DNA of 64,000 bases. Origin: Pegethrix bostrychoides GSE-TBD4-15B (lineage in GTDB: Bacteria > Cyanobacteriota > Cyanobacteriia > Elainellales > Elainellaceae). Numbering within the stretch: position 1 is the stretch's first letter; every line of letters starts with the position of its first letter. Positions 18,126-28,852 of the stretch are shown here, piece after piece. Both the position numbers and the translations under genes were made by a program. A model generated the notes under the pieces. That model was given only the letters and a program-made list of their open reading frames with translations. It did not search any database and was not told the DNA's origin. Location of the stretch: the NCBI GenBank assembly GCA_019359155.1, contig JAHHHV010000079.1:39577-103576 (forward strand). Reading direction: 5' to 3'.

Positions 18126-19917
18126 TCGGCAGTGACTTCATCCGCTTGCCGCTCCTGAGCAGGGCGGCAAACTCCAGCGGCGGCAGCGGCTTGCTAAATA
18201 AAAACCCCTGAATTTCGTCGCACTGCTTCTCGAACAGAAAGGCTAGCTCGTTGATGGTTTCTACGCCCTCAGCCACCACCTTCAGGTTGAGCTGATGCGC
18301 CATCGTGATAATTGCCGTGGCGATGGCGGCATTTTTAGGGTTGGCGTGAATATCTTGAACAAACGAGCGATCCAGCTTCAGGATGTCAAACGGAAAGCGG
18401 TAGAGATTGCTCAGCGACGAATAGCCCGTGCCAAAGTCGTCAATCGCAATTTGCAGCCCCAGCGCCTTCAGCATTTGCAGGCGGTGCATCGTCAGCTCAA
18501 CGTTTTGAATCAGCGTGCTTTCGGTCAGCTCCAGCTCCAGCCAGATTGGGTTCACCTGCGTCTGCTGCAAAATCTGCCGGATACGCTGATGAAACTGCGG
18601 CTGGCTAAACTGACAGCTCGACAGGTTGACCGCAATTTTGATCGGCGGCACGCGCTCTAGCTGCCAGTCGCGCAGCTGCTGACAGGCGGTTTGAATGACC
18701 CATTCGCCAATCGGCTCAATCAAGCCACTCTCTTCAGCAATTGGGATAAACACAGCTGGAGAAACCATGCCCTGCTTGGGATGCTGCCAGCGCAACAGCG
18801 CCTCGGCCCCAGTGACTTTGCCGTTTCGTAGGTTGACTTTGGGCTGATAGTGCAGCAGTAGCTCCTGTCGCTCTAGCGCATGATGCAAATCTGATTCCAA
18901 GACCAGTCGGTCAATCGTGTCGCTGCGCAGCAGCCTGCTAAAGAACCGATAGCTATTGCCCCCCTGCTGCTGGGTGTGATGCATAATCCGGCGACTGCGG
19001 CGCAATAAGGCATCGGCTTGCTCCGCATCCCGCCCGTAGAGTGCAATCCCGATGCTCGCCGTAATAAAGATCTCCTGATCGTTGACCCAGAAAGGAGCCG
19101 CAATGCTCTTCAGCAGGGCTTGTGCCATAATCTCGGCCTGACTCTTATGCTCTACCGACTCCATAATCAGGGCGAATTCACTCATATCCGTGCGAGCCAG
19201 CTTGCCGCTCTCGCCCATGCAGGCCGTAATTCGGTCGGTGATGGCCTGCAACAAATCGTCGCTGACTTTGTAGCCCCAGTGATTGCTAATCCGATGGAAT
19301 CGATCGAGTCCAACGCAGAAAACTGGAATCAGCGGTGGGTTCTTAGATTCGGCAAAGGTTACCGCGCCGTGCATCTGCTCAACGCGTTGCTCAAATGCCG
19401 CCTGCAATACGCTCCAGGTCGGCAGTTGAGTGAGCAGGTCGCGGTGGGTGAGCTGAGTGAGCTTGGTTTCGGCCTGCGCGAGCTGCGCCAAATATTCAGC
19501 CTGCATAGCGCTGTCGGTGCGATGCTTTTGCAGGGCAATCTCAATCGTGGTTCTCAGATCATAAGGCTTGAAAGGCTTGACCAAATAGCCATAGGGTTCG
19601 GTCTGCTTGGCGCGCTCTAGGGTTGTATCATCGGCGTAGGCTGTCATATAGACCACCGGCAAATTTAGCTCTTGCCGAATAATCCCAGCAGCGTCAATGC
19701 CGTCGAGTTCACCCTGTAGCATAATATCCATCAAGACAATATCTGGACAGGTATTCTTAGCCTGTAAAACCGCATCTTCGCCGGTATCTACAATATCTAC
19801 TGCGATATATCCTTGTTTGCTCAGATTTCTGGCAATATTTTCAGCCACAACTAGCTCATCTTCAACGATTAAGACCTTAGCTTGCAGCCTGACGATTTCT
19901 GGAACTGAATTTGTCAT
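18112..19917 (-). CDS. REC-GGDEF-EAL response regulator (degenerate GGDEF)
   Basis: This 601-residue protein has a receiver (about residues 12-125; Asp in IVLMDIMLQGELDGI), a coiled linker, a GGDEF domain (about 165-320) and an EAL domain (about 330-585). The GGDEF signature is replaced by RTDMSEF, so cyclase activity is unlikely. The EAL core is intact (EALLRWQHP, ELTES, DDFGTGYSS, FDILKLDRSFV), so it most likely degrades cyclic di-GMP, possibly with the GGDEF as a GTP-sensing regulator. It is convergent with cheB and overlaps it by 14 bp. It may be a target of the hybrid kinase. Confidence 0.92.
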   Translation of the reverse strand: MTNSVPEIVRLQAKVLIVEDELVVAENIARNLSKQGYIAVDIVDTGEDAVLQAKNTCPDIVLMDIMLQGELDGIDAAGIIRQELNLPVVYMTAYADDTTLERAKQTEPYGYLVKPFKPYDLRTTIEIALQKHRTDSAMQAEYLAQLAQAETKLTQLTHRDLLTQLPTWSVLQAAFEQRVEQMHGAVTFAESKNPPLIPVFCVGLDRFHRISNHWGYKVSDDLLQAITDRITACMGESGKLARTDMSEFALIMESVEHKSQAEIMAQALLKSIAAPFWVNDQEIFITASIGIALYGRDAEQADALLRRSRRIMHHTQQQGGNSYRFFSRLLRSDTIDRLVLESDLHHALERQELLLHYQPKVNLRNGKVTGAEALLRWQHPKQGMVSPAVFIPIAEESGLIEPIGEWVIQTACQQLRDWQLERVPPIKIAVNLSSCQFSQPQFHQRIRQILQQTQVNPIWLELELTESTLIQNVELTMHRLQMLKALGLQIAIDDFGTGYSSLSNLYRFPFDILKLDRSFVQDIHANPKNAAIATAIITMAHQLNLKVVAEGVETINELAFLFEKQCDEIQGFLFSKPLPPLEFAALLRSGKRMKSLPTRES

Positions 19918-20222
19918 AGTTCAAAGATCTATTGCTCCTGATTTAAGGAGATGAGCGTCTCTCTGCCGCTCTCCTCATCCAATCGCGCAATGCCCTAATT
20001 TACGAAAGGAAAGATCGTCCTGTTAAGCGCCCTGTTCAAGACTTCACTCGGCAGTCCATTCAGCAACCCGCTGATGAGCCCCCGAAAGCAAAGCCAGGTT
20101 GGCAAATCGAAACCAGCAGAACAACTTCTAGACGACTCAGCTTAGGATGCCCGAATCTGAGCAAAATTGCTTGAGGTGCTGCTGACTAGAGAAATTGCTT
20201 GGTGACAGTGCCGCTGGAACTT
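19918..20222. other. Divergent intergenic region, about 300 bp, no gene found
   Basis: The stretch lies between the divergent REC-GGDEF-EAL gene and the hydrolase gene. I see only very short ORFs and no convincing hairpin, riboswitch or RNA gene. It probably holds the two promoters. If the hydrolase starts at TTG 20199 or GTG 20202, the last 24 bp are coding. Confidence 0.5.
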
Positions 20223-21194
20223 ATGATTGAAGATGAGGCTGTTGAGCTGCTAGCGTCAGAAGGTACTCGACTCGGTATGGTTGCAACGATAGAGATTCAG
20301 GGGTTTCCCCATCGCTACGAGCTTTCTGCTCCTACTGATTCGCCGATTGTTTTGGTGTTTGTGCATGGCTGGCTGCTGAGCCGCGCCTATTGGCAGCCGC
20401 TTGTTGATCGGCTCTCTGCGGTTCATCAATGCCTCACCTACGATCTGCGCGGCTTCGGTGAGTCGCAGCGTCAGGCTACCTGGCCGTTAGGTCTTGATGC
20501 TGCTCAGAGTGCCGCTCAGAGTGCTACTTACAGCGCTACTTACAGTCTAGAAGCCTACGCCAGCGATCTCTGCCTGTTGCTGCGTCAGCTTAAGATTGAC
20601 AACGCTTGGCTCGTCGGGCATTCGCTAGGCGGCAGCATCGCTCTCTGGGCTGCCGATCAAGCCCCTGACCAAGTGGCAGGCGTAATCTGCGTCAATTCAG
20701 GCGGCGGCATCTACCTCAAAGAAGAATTTGAGCGATTTCGCGCCGTGGGTCAATTCTTGATTCGCTCTCGTCCGCGCTGGCTGTCGCAAGTATCCCTGCT
20801 GGGCTTTCCGCTGGCCTGGCTGAATGTGGCGCAGCCCTTGCCGCTACGCTGGGGCAAACAGCGACTTCACGATTTGGCCGTAGCTGAACCCGCCGCCGCG
20901 CTGGGCGCACTGCTCGAATCCACCACTGAAGCTGAGGTGCATCGACTGCCGCAGGTGGTGGCTCGCCTACGGCAACCTGTGCAGTTTATTGCTGGAGCCA
21001 ACGACAGCATGATGGAGCCTAAATATGTACATCATTTAGCCAGCTTCCACCCGGCGTTTGAATGCTGCGGCAACAATGTCAGCGAGCTGCCCAACTGCGG
21101 CCATCTATCGATGGTGGAGCAGCCAGAGGCGCTAGCCGCAGCAATCCAGATGACGCTAGCCAAATACGCGCAGTCTGCAAGTCTCCCAGCCTAA
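20223..21194 (+). CDS. Alpha/beta-fold hydrolase
   Basis: This about 323-residue protein is an alpha/beta hydrolase. It has the oxyanion-region motif VFVHGWLLS, the nucleophile elbow GHSLGGS, an acid in GANDSMMEP and the catalytic His in LPNCGHLSMVEQP. The substrate is unknown. I chose ATG 20223, with in-frame TTG 20199 and GTG 20202 as alternatives. The domain itself begins near IEIQGF, so the choice matters little. A tandem microduplication adds a QSAAQSATYSATYS segment between the first two strands. It converges on the M23 gene with a 32-bp gap. Confidence 0.88.
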   Translation: MIEDEAVELLASEGTRLGMVATIEIQGFPHRYELSAPTDSPIVLVFVHGWLLSRAYWQPLVDRLSAVHQCLTYDLRGFGESQRQATWPLGLDAAQSAAQSATYSATYSLEAYASDLCLLLRQLKIDNAWLVGHSLGGSIALWAADQAPDQVAGVICVNSGGGIYLKEEFERFRAVGQFLIRSRPRWLSQVSLLGFPLAWLNVAQPLPLRWGKQRLHDLAVAEPAAALGALLESTTEAEVHRLPQVVARLRQPVQFIAGANDSMMEPKYVHHLASFHPAFECCGNNVSELPNCGHLSMVEQPEALAAAIQMTLAKYAQSASLPA

Positions 21195-21226
21195 AGCTCC
21201 CAAGGTCAAGAGCTTTGAGGCTAAGC

Positions 21227-23338
21227 TTACGGCTGGACTGCTGCCAGGGTGGCGCTAGCAATTGGATCTACAGTTGTCCAGCCGCTGCTAGTCGCCACCT
21301 GCGATTCAAAATGCAGGTGCGGTCCGGTTGAGTTGCCAGTGCTGCCCACCCAGCCCAAAATTGTGCCCTGCTGCACCTGTGCTCCCGGCTGAACGGCAAT
21401 CCCGGAGAGATGCGCGTAGAGGTTGCGCTGATTGCTGGCCTCAACTACGACCGTTAGCCCATAGCCGCCCATCTCGTCGGCCGCCACCACCCGCCCGGTA
21501 GCAGCGGCCAGCACTGGCGTTCCCATTGGTGCACCCAGATCCATGCCGGTATGAAAGCTCAACGTCCCCGAAATTGGATGGATGCGCCAGCCAAATGCAG
21601 AGGTGAGCACGGCTGCTACGGGCAGCGGGAAACTCAGATTCACCCAGCCCATCTGCTTTGAGCTAGCAGGGTCAATCATCTGATCACCGCTGTAGTGAGT
21701 CAGCGAGCTTTGAGTGCAGTTCATCGCCAGTAGCGCTGCTGCATTATAAAGGACGGGCTGAGCGGGAGCGGTTGCTTGCAGCGGAGCAGGCTTGGCAAGC
21801 GCTGGCAGGGTAAGACTGGACAGTTTTCGCATGTCGCGGCCAAGCTGCTCGCGGCCAAGCTGAATACTGCTGCCCCGCTGTGGATCGGTCAGCGATTGCT
21901 CTAGCGGCTCCAGATTCAGCGACGCAATCCGCTCGGCAGCAGGACTGGACTGAGCGATGGGCGAACTCCACCAGCTGGCGCTCAGCGGTTTTGCGATCCA
22001 GTCTGGCAGACCAAAGCTAAACTGCTCCAGTGACTGATCGATTGCGGCTCCCAAGATCTGGTCGAGACTCCAGAACCCTGGTAGCCCTGTAGAGGTCTGA
22101 GTGAGGATCTGAGTAGAAGCCTGACTGGTTGCCTGATTGGTCGCCTGACTGGTCGCCTGACTTGCAGCTAGACGCTCAGCCGTAGGGCTGGCGAGGGCAA
22201 CCTGCTGGCGAGAGGCGACGGGTTGAGTGATGGGCTGAGTTACAGTCTGAGTCACGGGAGCGAGTTGCTGAGCCTGAGCGACTAGTCGCGTTTCGGGATT
22301 TGCTGGCTGTGCAGCTGGCGCAACCCGCAACTGGCTGACGATACCTGCAAACTGGGCGGGAGTTTGAATCGCGGCTGGCATCTGACTCAGGCGCACCAGC
22401 CGAGACGCTAGATTTTGGCTAAGCGCAGGCACCAAGGCGGGAATCTCTGAAGTTGTCCGCTTTGCGGTTGCTGTAGATTGGGCGGCGGGTTTAGAGGGTT
22501 TGGCGCTGGGCTTTGCGTCTGGCGTTGGGCATTGCTGTCCCAGAGAGACTGCTGTGTAAGGCAGAACACGCCCGCTGGTGTAGCCAGAAATGCCCGGAAC
22601 GTCGCGACCGGATGCTGTGGCCGGACGATGAGACTGATTCGAGGCCGGAGTGGCAGGCTGTCCAGCGATTGGGGGCTGCTGCTCCATCTGAACCAGCTCG
22701 ATTTTGGCGAGTAGCTCAGTTTGTAGCTCAGCTGAGAGGGCAGGATGCTTGGCCACCTGTCTCGCCTCATCAAATCGCCCCGTCCAGGCATACTGCATCA
22801 CCGTAGAGACTAGCTGCCGCTGCCACTGAATTTCGCGGGTCAATTTATCTTGCTCAACAATTGCCGCCAGCCGCTTCTCAACGACCTGTCGCATCCCGGC
22901 TACAGTCCGCACAGATGCAGGCTGGCCTTTTGAAGATTGAGTTGCTGGGGATTGAGCAGCGGTTGGTTCAGGACTTGGCTTAGTTTCTGGCTGAGCGAAA
23001 TCGTCCGGCTGCTTGGCCTCAGATGGATTCTGAGCTGGGGGCGCAGCTTCTAGCTCGGCCTGTGGTTTGGCTGAGGGTGCAGTGGGGGCTGAGCTAGAGA
23101 GGCTGGCGCTGGATTCGGCGGGCAGGGTTTCGGGAGGGGAAATCGCCGGAGCAGGACTAGCGAGCTGATTAGCCTGATTGGCTGGCTGGTTGGGCAGCTG
23201 ATCGGGCGCTGAGGCAGACGAGCTGTCAGGATCAGGCGTGGCAGCTCCTATGGCAGGCAAAGCATAGAGCCTTAGTAAGGTCGATGTCATTACAGCCGTT
23301 GTCAAGCAGTGGCCAAGCGGTTTTAACAAATACTTCAT
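21227..23338 (-). CDS. M23-family peptidoglycan endopeptidase with low-complexity region
   Basis: This 703-residue protein has an N-terminal hydrophobic signal or anchor. A very long Ala/Gln/Ser/Pro-rich region (about 30-570) follows, containing coiled segments and repeat tracts such as the TNQATSQAS type. The C-terminal M23 (LytM/peptidase_M23) domain has HTGMDLGAPMG, YAHLSG and the zinc motif HLHFE. M23 enzymes cleave cross-links in murein or activate amidases. It may act in cell division or septal junction remodelling. The low-complexity part contains 12-bp tandem repeats (22119-22166). Confidence 0.9.
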   Translation of the reverse strand: MKYLLKPLGHCLTTAVMTSTLLRLYALPAIGAATPDPDSSSASAPDQLPNQPANQANQLASPAPAISPPETLPAESSASLSSSAPTAPSAKPQAELEAAPPAQNPSEAKQPDDFAQPETKPSPEPTAAQSPATQSSKGQPASVRTVAGMRQVVEKRLAAIVEQDKLTREIQWQRQLVSTVMQYAWTGRFDEARQVAKHPALSAELQTELLAKIELVQMEQQPPIAGQPATPASNQSHRPATASGRDVPGISGYTSGRVLPYTAVSLGQQCPTPDAKPSAKPSKPAAQSTATAKRTTSEIPALVPALSQNLASRLVRLSQMPAAIQTPAQFAGIVSQLRVAPAAQPANPETRLVAQAQQLAPVTQTVTQPITQPVASRQQVALASPTAERLAASQATSQATNQATSQASTQILTQTSTGLPGFWSLDQILGAAIDQSLEQFSFGLPDWIAKPLSASWWSSPIAQSSPAAERIASLNLEPLEQSLTDPQRGSSIQLGREQLGRDMRKLSSLTLPALAKPAPLQATAPAQPVLYNAAALLAMNCTQSSLTHYSGDQMIDPASSKQMGWVNLSFPLPVAAVLTSAFGWRIHPISGTLSFHTGMDLGAPMGTPVLAAATGRVVAADEMGGYGLTVVVEASNQRNLYAHLSGIAVQPGAQVQQGTILGWVGSTGNSTGPHLHFESQVATSSGWTTVDPIASATLAAVQP

Positions 23339-24064
23339 CGCGAACCATCAGTAACGCCAAAAACACCAAAAATCTGCCAGTCTAAGCATGTTGCAACAGC
23401 AATTGTGCCATACTGTTGAACATTCTCAACATCTGGCGCTTTTTTGCGCTGGAGTGCCCCTGTGGCGATTTTGCTCTAGAGTCTGTCAATCGCCTTCCAA
23501 TCGCCTTCCTGATTCAATCCAGTCTGCGGTCTTTGTGATCCGGAACCTACTAGGTCTAAATACCGAAATGCTCTATCTAACTTTGCAACTTCAGAGCGAG
23601 CTTTATGCTATTTTCACAGACCGCGGTTCCCCCTTTCCTTGCAGTATCATTTTAGACTAAGTTTTAGGCTAAGCTGCTAGGCTGCTGCCGCATTAACCTA
23701 AATTTATTGCGCCTTCAACGCTGATTTTGACCGGATTAGCCTAGATTGGTACGGTACTCTATGTTGGGTACTTTGATCTAGAGCAGCGGGTGAATTTACA
23801 GAGCAGTCGGCACTGCATTGATTTAAGCCAAAATTACATCTCTAGGCAAGCCGCCTGAGCCAAGCCCCGTTGAGTTCAGAGAGTCTTTATAAAAGTCTTT
23901 ATAATAATGGGGCTTACAGAACAAGCTTTTTAAGCTCAGGATTTCATCGCAATAATCAGGTTTTGGCCAGCAGTTAGCTTTTGGTCGTGCGCTACCGCTC
24001 TCGAACAATATCCAGGTTCCAGACTTTTCGAGCGGTCAATATTCAAGCGATCAACCATCAACCT
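23339..24064. other. Intergenic region of about 725 bp; weak promoter-like elements only
   Basis: No convincing gene or RNA family is visible. Features seen: a direct repeat AAGTCTTTATA around 23884-23902 that includes a TATAAT (23900-23905) without a good -35 box, and several GC-poor segments. An open frame at 23388-23660 lacks any recognisable protein signal. The downstream end may belong to a longer version of the following gene. Confidence 0.45.
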
Positions 24065-24646
<582 letters not shown>

Positions 24647-24716
24647 TCAGCTGTTTTTCTGCAAGTAACGCTCTGCCGCCAGTTTTTTGCTACCAGTTCT
24701 CTGCAAACAGGATGAC

Positions 24717-25631
24717 ATGCAGGCAGATTTTTTACTGAGGCAATATGCCGCCGGAGCGCGGGACTTTAGCGGCGCGGCGTTATCTCGATTAGAGCTGTGC
24801 CAGCTGAAGCTAGAGGCTATCACGCTATGGCAGGCTGACCTGAGTGCTGCCAATTTGAGTCAGGCTGACTTGAGTCGCGCAGATCTGCGCGAGGCCAGTT
24901 TGATCAGTGCCAATCTTAGCCTGACTAGGCTCTGTCGGGCTGACTTACGGCAGGCCAACCTGCTAGAAGCCAAGCTCGATCGGGCTATCCTCCAAGGTGC
25001 GCTCTATGACCCATTGACTCAGCTACCGCCAGACTTTGACCCGGTAACCGCCAAGCTCTCTTTCATCGCCCCCCAAACTCAGCTCGCTCAAGCTGATCTC
25101 AGTGGTGCTGACCTAAGCGGTGTCGATCTGACTCAGGCTGATTTGACAGCTGCCAATCTGCATCAGGCTTGCTTGTTTGGCGCTGATCTACGGCGGGCTA
25201 ACCTCGCCCAGGCTGACCTTACTGCCGCTAATTTGACTTTTGCCGACCTGCGGTTCGCGAATCTGAGAGCCACCAATCTAAATGCCACCGTGATCCAGCA
25301 GACCCGCTTCCAGCAGGCCATTGCCGATCCAGCGACCTGTTTCCCAGCAGGAGTTAGCCTCAACCGCTTGGGGCTTTATTGGATTGAACCTTGGGCAATC
25401 TTGCGGCAAGCAACCTTGAGCAATGCCAATCTGTCGGGTGCTGATCTATTAGGTGCTGATCTATCGGGTGCTAATTTACAGAGCACTAATCTATCGGGTG
25501 CCAATCTATCGGGTGCTAATCTATCGGGTGCTAATCTATCGGGTGCCAATCTATCGGGTGCCAATCTATCGGGTGCCAATCTATCGGGTGCCAATCTATC
25601 GGGTGCCAATCTATTGGGGACAATTTTTTGA
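24717..25631 (+). CDS. Pentapeptide-repeat protein
   Basis: This about 304-residue protein begins [20 protein letters not shown] chose ATG 24717, which has AGGA just upstream, over the in-frame ATG at 24687. Nearly the whole length is A(D/N)LxX pentapeptide repeats, which fold as a right-handed beta-helix. Two non-repeat stretches (about 108-130 and 210-235) resemble the linkers seen in cyanobacterial members. The C-terminus ends with a run of ANLSG repeats coded by near-identical 15-bp units. Functions of most such proteins are unknown. No signal peptide is seen. Confidence 0.9.
   Translation: MQADFLLRQYAAGARDFSGAALSRLELCQLKLEAITLWQADLSAANLSQADLSRADLREASLISANLSLTRLCRADLRQANLLEAKLDRAILQGALYDPLTQLPPDFDPVTAKLSFIAPQTQLAQADLSGADLSGVDLTQADLTAANLHQACLFGADLRRANLAQADLTAANLTFADLRFANLRATNLNATVIQQTRFQQAIADPATCFPAGVSLNRLGLYWIEPWAILRQATLSNANLSGADLLGADLSGANLQSTNLSGANLSGANLSGANLSGANLSGANLSGANLSGANLSGANLLGTIF
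25491..25610 (+). repeat. Eight tandem copies of a 15-bp unit in the pentapeptide gene
   Basis: The unit CTATCGGGTGYYAAT repeats eight times without interruption. Copies differ only at one C/T position. The DNA identity is much higher than in the upstream, protein-level-only repeats, which points to recent copy-number expansion. Each copy adds one ANLSG turn quarter. Confidence 0.95.
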
Positions 25632-26333
25632 GCCGTCAAACATTGCTCCATCCAGGTTGGTGTCACCTATTTAGTGACTCTCTATACTATTTCTTTAAAA
25701 GAAACAGATCCCCAGCCAAAACTTACCGCATCTTTACGGATTACAAACCGAATTTTTAATGTAGAGACGATCCGTTTAACGATTTCATCTGATAGTCTTA
25801 AAAGCAGGATCGATTCAATGACCCGTTGATTCTCAAGCCATTTCTGGCAAAAGTTCCCCGCCTTTAGGCTGCATCTGATTAGGTTCACTAGGCTACAAAC
25901 TATCTAGCTGATCACGTTTCGCCCACCCTGCTCAAAATCTGCTCAAAGCCAATTCACGGCGAAGAACGTCTTTGCTGACTCTAAGCGTTCAGAGCTATGT
26001 CAGGCATTGTTCATCAGGCCATCAGCTCGCGGGTTGCAAATGGCTCCAGGTAATCTACTGCCTAGCAAGTAGCTTAACAGTCAGATCTGCTGTGATCTGT
26101 GCGTTCGCGTTCGGCTCATCTCCGGCATCAGCTCTAGGGTTTTACATCCCTTTGAGCCGATCTCGGTTAGCTTCGTTCATCCCCTGTTCAGTTGCTTTGG
26201 CTAGTTTTTAAGCAGGTAGTTCGTGGGTAATCGGTTGCGTTAGGCAGGTTGATTTTATAGGTCTAATTTTATAGGTCTAATTTCGACTGCGGTTATCTTG
26301 GCTTCAAGTCGTGTGTGATGAATCGGAGTACTC
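25632..26333. other. Intergenic region of about 700 bp
   Basis: No recognisable gene or RNA family. A 14-bp unit (ATTTTATAGGTCTA) occurs twice in tandem at 26252-26279, upstream of pixG, where it could lie in the promoter. An open frame on the minus strand at 25682-25888 has no recognised family. Confidence 0.5.
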
Positions 26334-27710
26334 ATGAATACCATTTCAAATGGGGTGTATCGGCCTGCTCAAAGGCTGCATCCCCTCAATCTGCTGGCGC
26401 AGTATGTCAGTCATGATGCAGAGGGCTGTCTCCAAATTTCCAGCAGCGGCAGCACCTGGTTTTTGCACCTTGAGCAGGGCAGTCTGGTCTACGCCTCCGA
26501 TCTAACCGATCCCTTTGGTCGTCTAGATCGGCATCTGCGATTGCTCAGCATCCAGGCTCCCAGCTTGGTTAGCGCCATCCGCGTCCAGGTGCGGCTGATG
26601 TTTGAAGAGATGCCGACTGCCGAGCAACTCTCACCCAACGGCGACTACCGAGCCATTTGCTGGCTAGTCGAGCAGCAGTATTTGACTCCCGAGCAGGCCG
26701 GGACGCTCATCGAGGCGATGGCGCGGGAGGTGATCGGGGCATTTCTACCGATTCAGATGGGCAGTCACGCCCTGATTGAACGAGATCTGCTGGCCGATCT
26801 GCCTAAGTTTTGCTGGCTTGATCTCTGTCAGATTGCCGAGGATTGCCAAACCCAGTTTCAGCGGCGGCAGTCTGCGACTCAACCTGTGACTCAATCTGCA
26901 ACTCAATCTGCAACCTCTCAGCCATACTTAGAGCGGTACTCAGATCAGTTTAATTCAGCCAATTTAGACCGATACAGCCGCCCTGCTACCGATCGGTACT
27001 TGCCTGAGTATCAGAGAGAGCAATTTCTCCCAGACTTCCCGGAGGATGACGGCGAGTGCATCCCCCCACAAGCTGAGGAGCAGGGGTACGTTGAGCATGC
27101 TGAGCATCCAGCGGAGTTGGTTCAGCCTGCGCTAGAGCCACTTCACGCCACGCATGAGCTATATACCGAGCTGGAGTTTCCCTCCAGCCCAGCTGCTACA
27201 GAGCAGGTTGCGCCGCAGCCTCAAGACGCGCCGGCCGCGCTGCCCAGTCACTGGCCTGCTGCCAATGCAATCAAACCTCTCACGCCTCAGTGGTTCTCAG
27301 ACCATATCCAGGCGGCATCGAAGCCGATCGCTGATGTCAATACCAAGACATATACAATTGCCTGCATTGATGATAGTCCTGCTGTCCTTCAGAGGATTAG
27401 TTCATTCCTAGACGATAAAAGTTTTTCGGTTGTGTTAATCAGTGATCCGATCAAGGCACTCATGCAGGTAATTCGCAGTCGCCCTGACTTAATCTTGCTC
27501 GATGTCACCATGCCGAATCTGGACGGCTATGAGCTATGTTCGCTGCTGCGTAAGCATCCCAGCTTTCGCAGCACGCCGATTGTCATGGTCACGGGCAGCA
27601 CTGGCTTCATCGATCGGGCGAAGGCTAAGCTTGTCGGCTCATCGGGCTATTTGACTAAGCCGTTTACGCAGGCCGACCTGATGAAAATGGTGTTTAAGCA
27701 CCTGAGCTAA
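26334..27710 (+). CDS. pixG: PixG-like PATAN/DUF4388 response regulator
   Basis: This 458-residue protein has an N-terminal DUF4388/PATAN domain (about 1-190), a low-complexity linker (about 190-330; including a TQSATQSAT microrepeat) and a C-terminal receiver (about 340-455). The receiver has IACIDDSPAVL, phospho-Asp in LILLDVTMPNLDGYE, the VTGS threonine and the SGYLTKPF lysine. PixG/PatA-type regulators act downstream of the CheA-like kinase and control type IV pilus motor polarity in phototaxis. It is first in the pixGHIJL gene order. Confidence 0.88.
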   Translation: MNTISNGVYRPAQRLHPLNLLAQYVSHDAEGCLQISSSGSTWFLHLEQGSLVYASDLTDPFGRLDRHLRLLSIQAPSLVSAIRVQVRLMFEEMPTAEQLSPNGDYRAICWLVEQQYLTPEQAGTLIEAMAREVIGAFLPIQMGSHALIERDLLADLPKFCWLDLCQIAEDCQTQFQRRQSATQPVTQSATQSATSQPYLERYSDQFNSANLDRYSRPATDRYLPEYQREQFLPDFPEDDGECIPPQAEEQGYVEHAEHPAELVQPALEPLHATHELYTELEFPSSPAATEQVAPQPQDAPAALPSHWPAANAIKPLTPQWFSDHIQAASKPIADVNTKTYTIACIDDSPAVLQRISSFLDDKSFSVVLISDPIKALMQVIRSRPDLILLDVTMPNLDGYELCSLLRKHPSFRSTPIVMVTGSTGFIDRAKAKLVGSSGYLTKPFTQADLMKMVFKHLS

Positions 27711-27787
27711 GTTTCCGGCTAGTTTTTGGCTGGGCTGGCTCAGTTGGCTTTAGAATATTTGCCCGAATCATCTCAAATAATGGATGC

Positions 27788-28165
27788 ATGATGAGAACCA
27801 TATTAATTGTCGAGGATACGCCGTCTGAGATGGCGTTGATTAGCCACTATCTGCGCGAGTTTGGCTATGCGGTGATCAGCGCTGAGACGGGCAAAGAGGC
27901 GATGAGTAAAGCCATTGCCCAAACGCCAGACGTGATTTTAACAGATGTTGTGATGCCTGGGATGAGCGGGTTTGAGCTATGCCGCGGCCTTAAAAAACAT
28001 CCTGCAACCAAGAAAGTGCCCATCATAATTTGCAGCTCCAAAAATCTGGAGATTGATCGGCTCTGGGGGATGAAACAAGGCGCAGATGCCTATATTACCA
28101 AGCCCTTCACCCAAGAGCAGTTAATCCGCGTCCTGCGCTCGGTCGAGGCCAATCGATTCGTCTAA
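27788..28165 (+). CDS. pixH: PixH-like single-domain receiver
   Basis: This 125-residue protein is a lone CheY-like receiver. The acidic pocket is ILIVEDTPSEM, the phospho-Asp is in VILTDVVMPGMSGFE, and the conserved Thr/Lys region is ICSSKNLE and AYITKPF. Two ATGs are adjacent at 27788 and 27791. It is 77 bp after pixG and likely a phosphate sink or second output of the PixL kinase. The stop codon lies inside an 11-bp tandem duplication (28157-28180). Confidence 0.9.
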   Translation: MMRTILIVEDTPSEMALISHYLREFGYAVISAETGKEAMSKAIAQTPDVILTDVVMPGMSGFELCRGLKKHPATKKVPIIICSSKNLEIDRLWGMKQGADAYITKPFTQEQLIRVLRSVEANRFV

Positions 28166-28222
28166 ATTTCGTCTAAATTTCAGCTGGATTTCGGTGCCGT
28201 TAGCCTCTCAATTTGCAGCTCT

Positions 28223-28726
28223 ATGGATTCAGCCATTGCCTTGCCCCCACGCCCGATTCAGTCGGCTGGGGATGCCTATCTCAAATTTCGGCTCAATGCC
28301 CAAACGCCTGCCGTTTTCTCGATGCGCTCGGTGCAAGAAGCGATGGTGCTGCCGACGCGGCGGCTCACACCCATGCCGAACCTGCCACCCGCCATGATGG
28401 GGCTGATGAACCGCCGCAGCCGGGTGATCTGGGTCGTAGATTTGGGGCAGCTTTTGGAGCTCTCAACGCTCGACTTCAACGCTCAGCAGCACAGCATTAT
28501 TTTGATCCAGGTGGGGGCAGTGCCGCTGGGGCTGGCCGTGCAGCAGGTTGAAGGCATGGTGCGGCTAGACTCTAGCCAGATTCAGTCGCCAATTGGACAG
28601 GTGAGTAAAGCCCTTGTGCCCTACCTGCGCGGCTGTGCGCTTCAGCCCGCCGAGAAGCCAGAGATGCTGCTGATTCTGGATACAGAGGCGATTATTCAGG
28701 CTCCAGTGCTGCGGCATCACGCCTAG
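28223..28726 (+). CDS. pixI: PixI, CheW-like adaptor
   Basis: This 167-residue protein is a CheW-domain adaptor that couples receptor arrays to the CheA-like kinase. CheW motifs visible are LTPMPNLPPAMMGLMNRRSRVIWVVDLGQLL and the C-terminal LLILDTEAII. It follows pixH by 57 bp and precedes pixJ by about 125 bp. Length is typical for a single-domain CheW. Confidence 0.9.
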   Translation: MDSAIALPPRPIQSAGDAYLKFRLNAQTPAVFSMRSVQEAMVLPTRRLTPMPNLPPAMMGLMNRRSRVIWVVDLGQLLELSTLDFNAQQHSIILIQVGAVPLGLAVQQVEGMVRLDSSQIQSPIGQVSKALVPYLRGCALQPAEKPEMLLILDTEAIIQAPVLRHHA

Positions 28727-28852
28727 CGTCGCAGCTGGTTTTTTGGGCAGGGCTTTACACGACTTTATGCTCCTGCTCTTCCGTCTATTTTTGGCCTGTT
28801 TCTCTTAGATCTGTTCGCTGGCTGTTTCCTGTTCGTTTAAGGTGTTTCCTTG

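Noticed and set aside
23388..23660. 90-aa open frame in the gap upstream of the CCAG gene
   Set aside because: No start context, domain or hydrophobic pattern that supports coding; likely chance ORF.
25491..25610. Possible CRISPR array
   Set aside because: The 15-bp units are contiguous with no spacers and encode pentapeptides.
25376..25674. Long open frames on both strands across the pentapeptide repeats
   Set aside because: They result from the 15-bp period keeping all frames open; repeat shadows.
25682..25888. 68-aa minus-strand open frame after the pentapeptide gene
   Set aside because: No recognisable family or ribosome-binding site; kept only as a note on the intergenic region.
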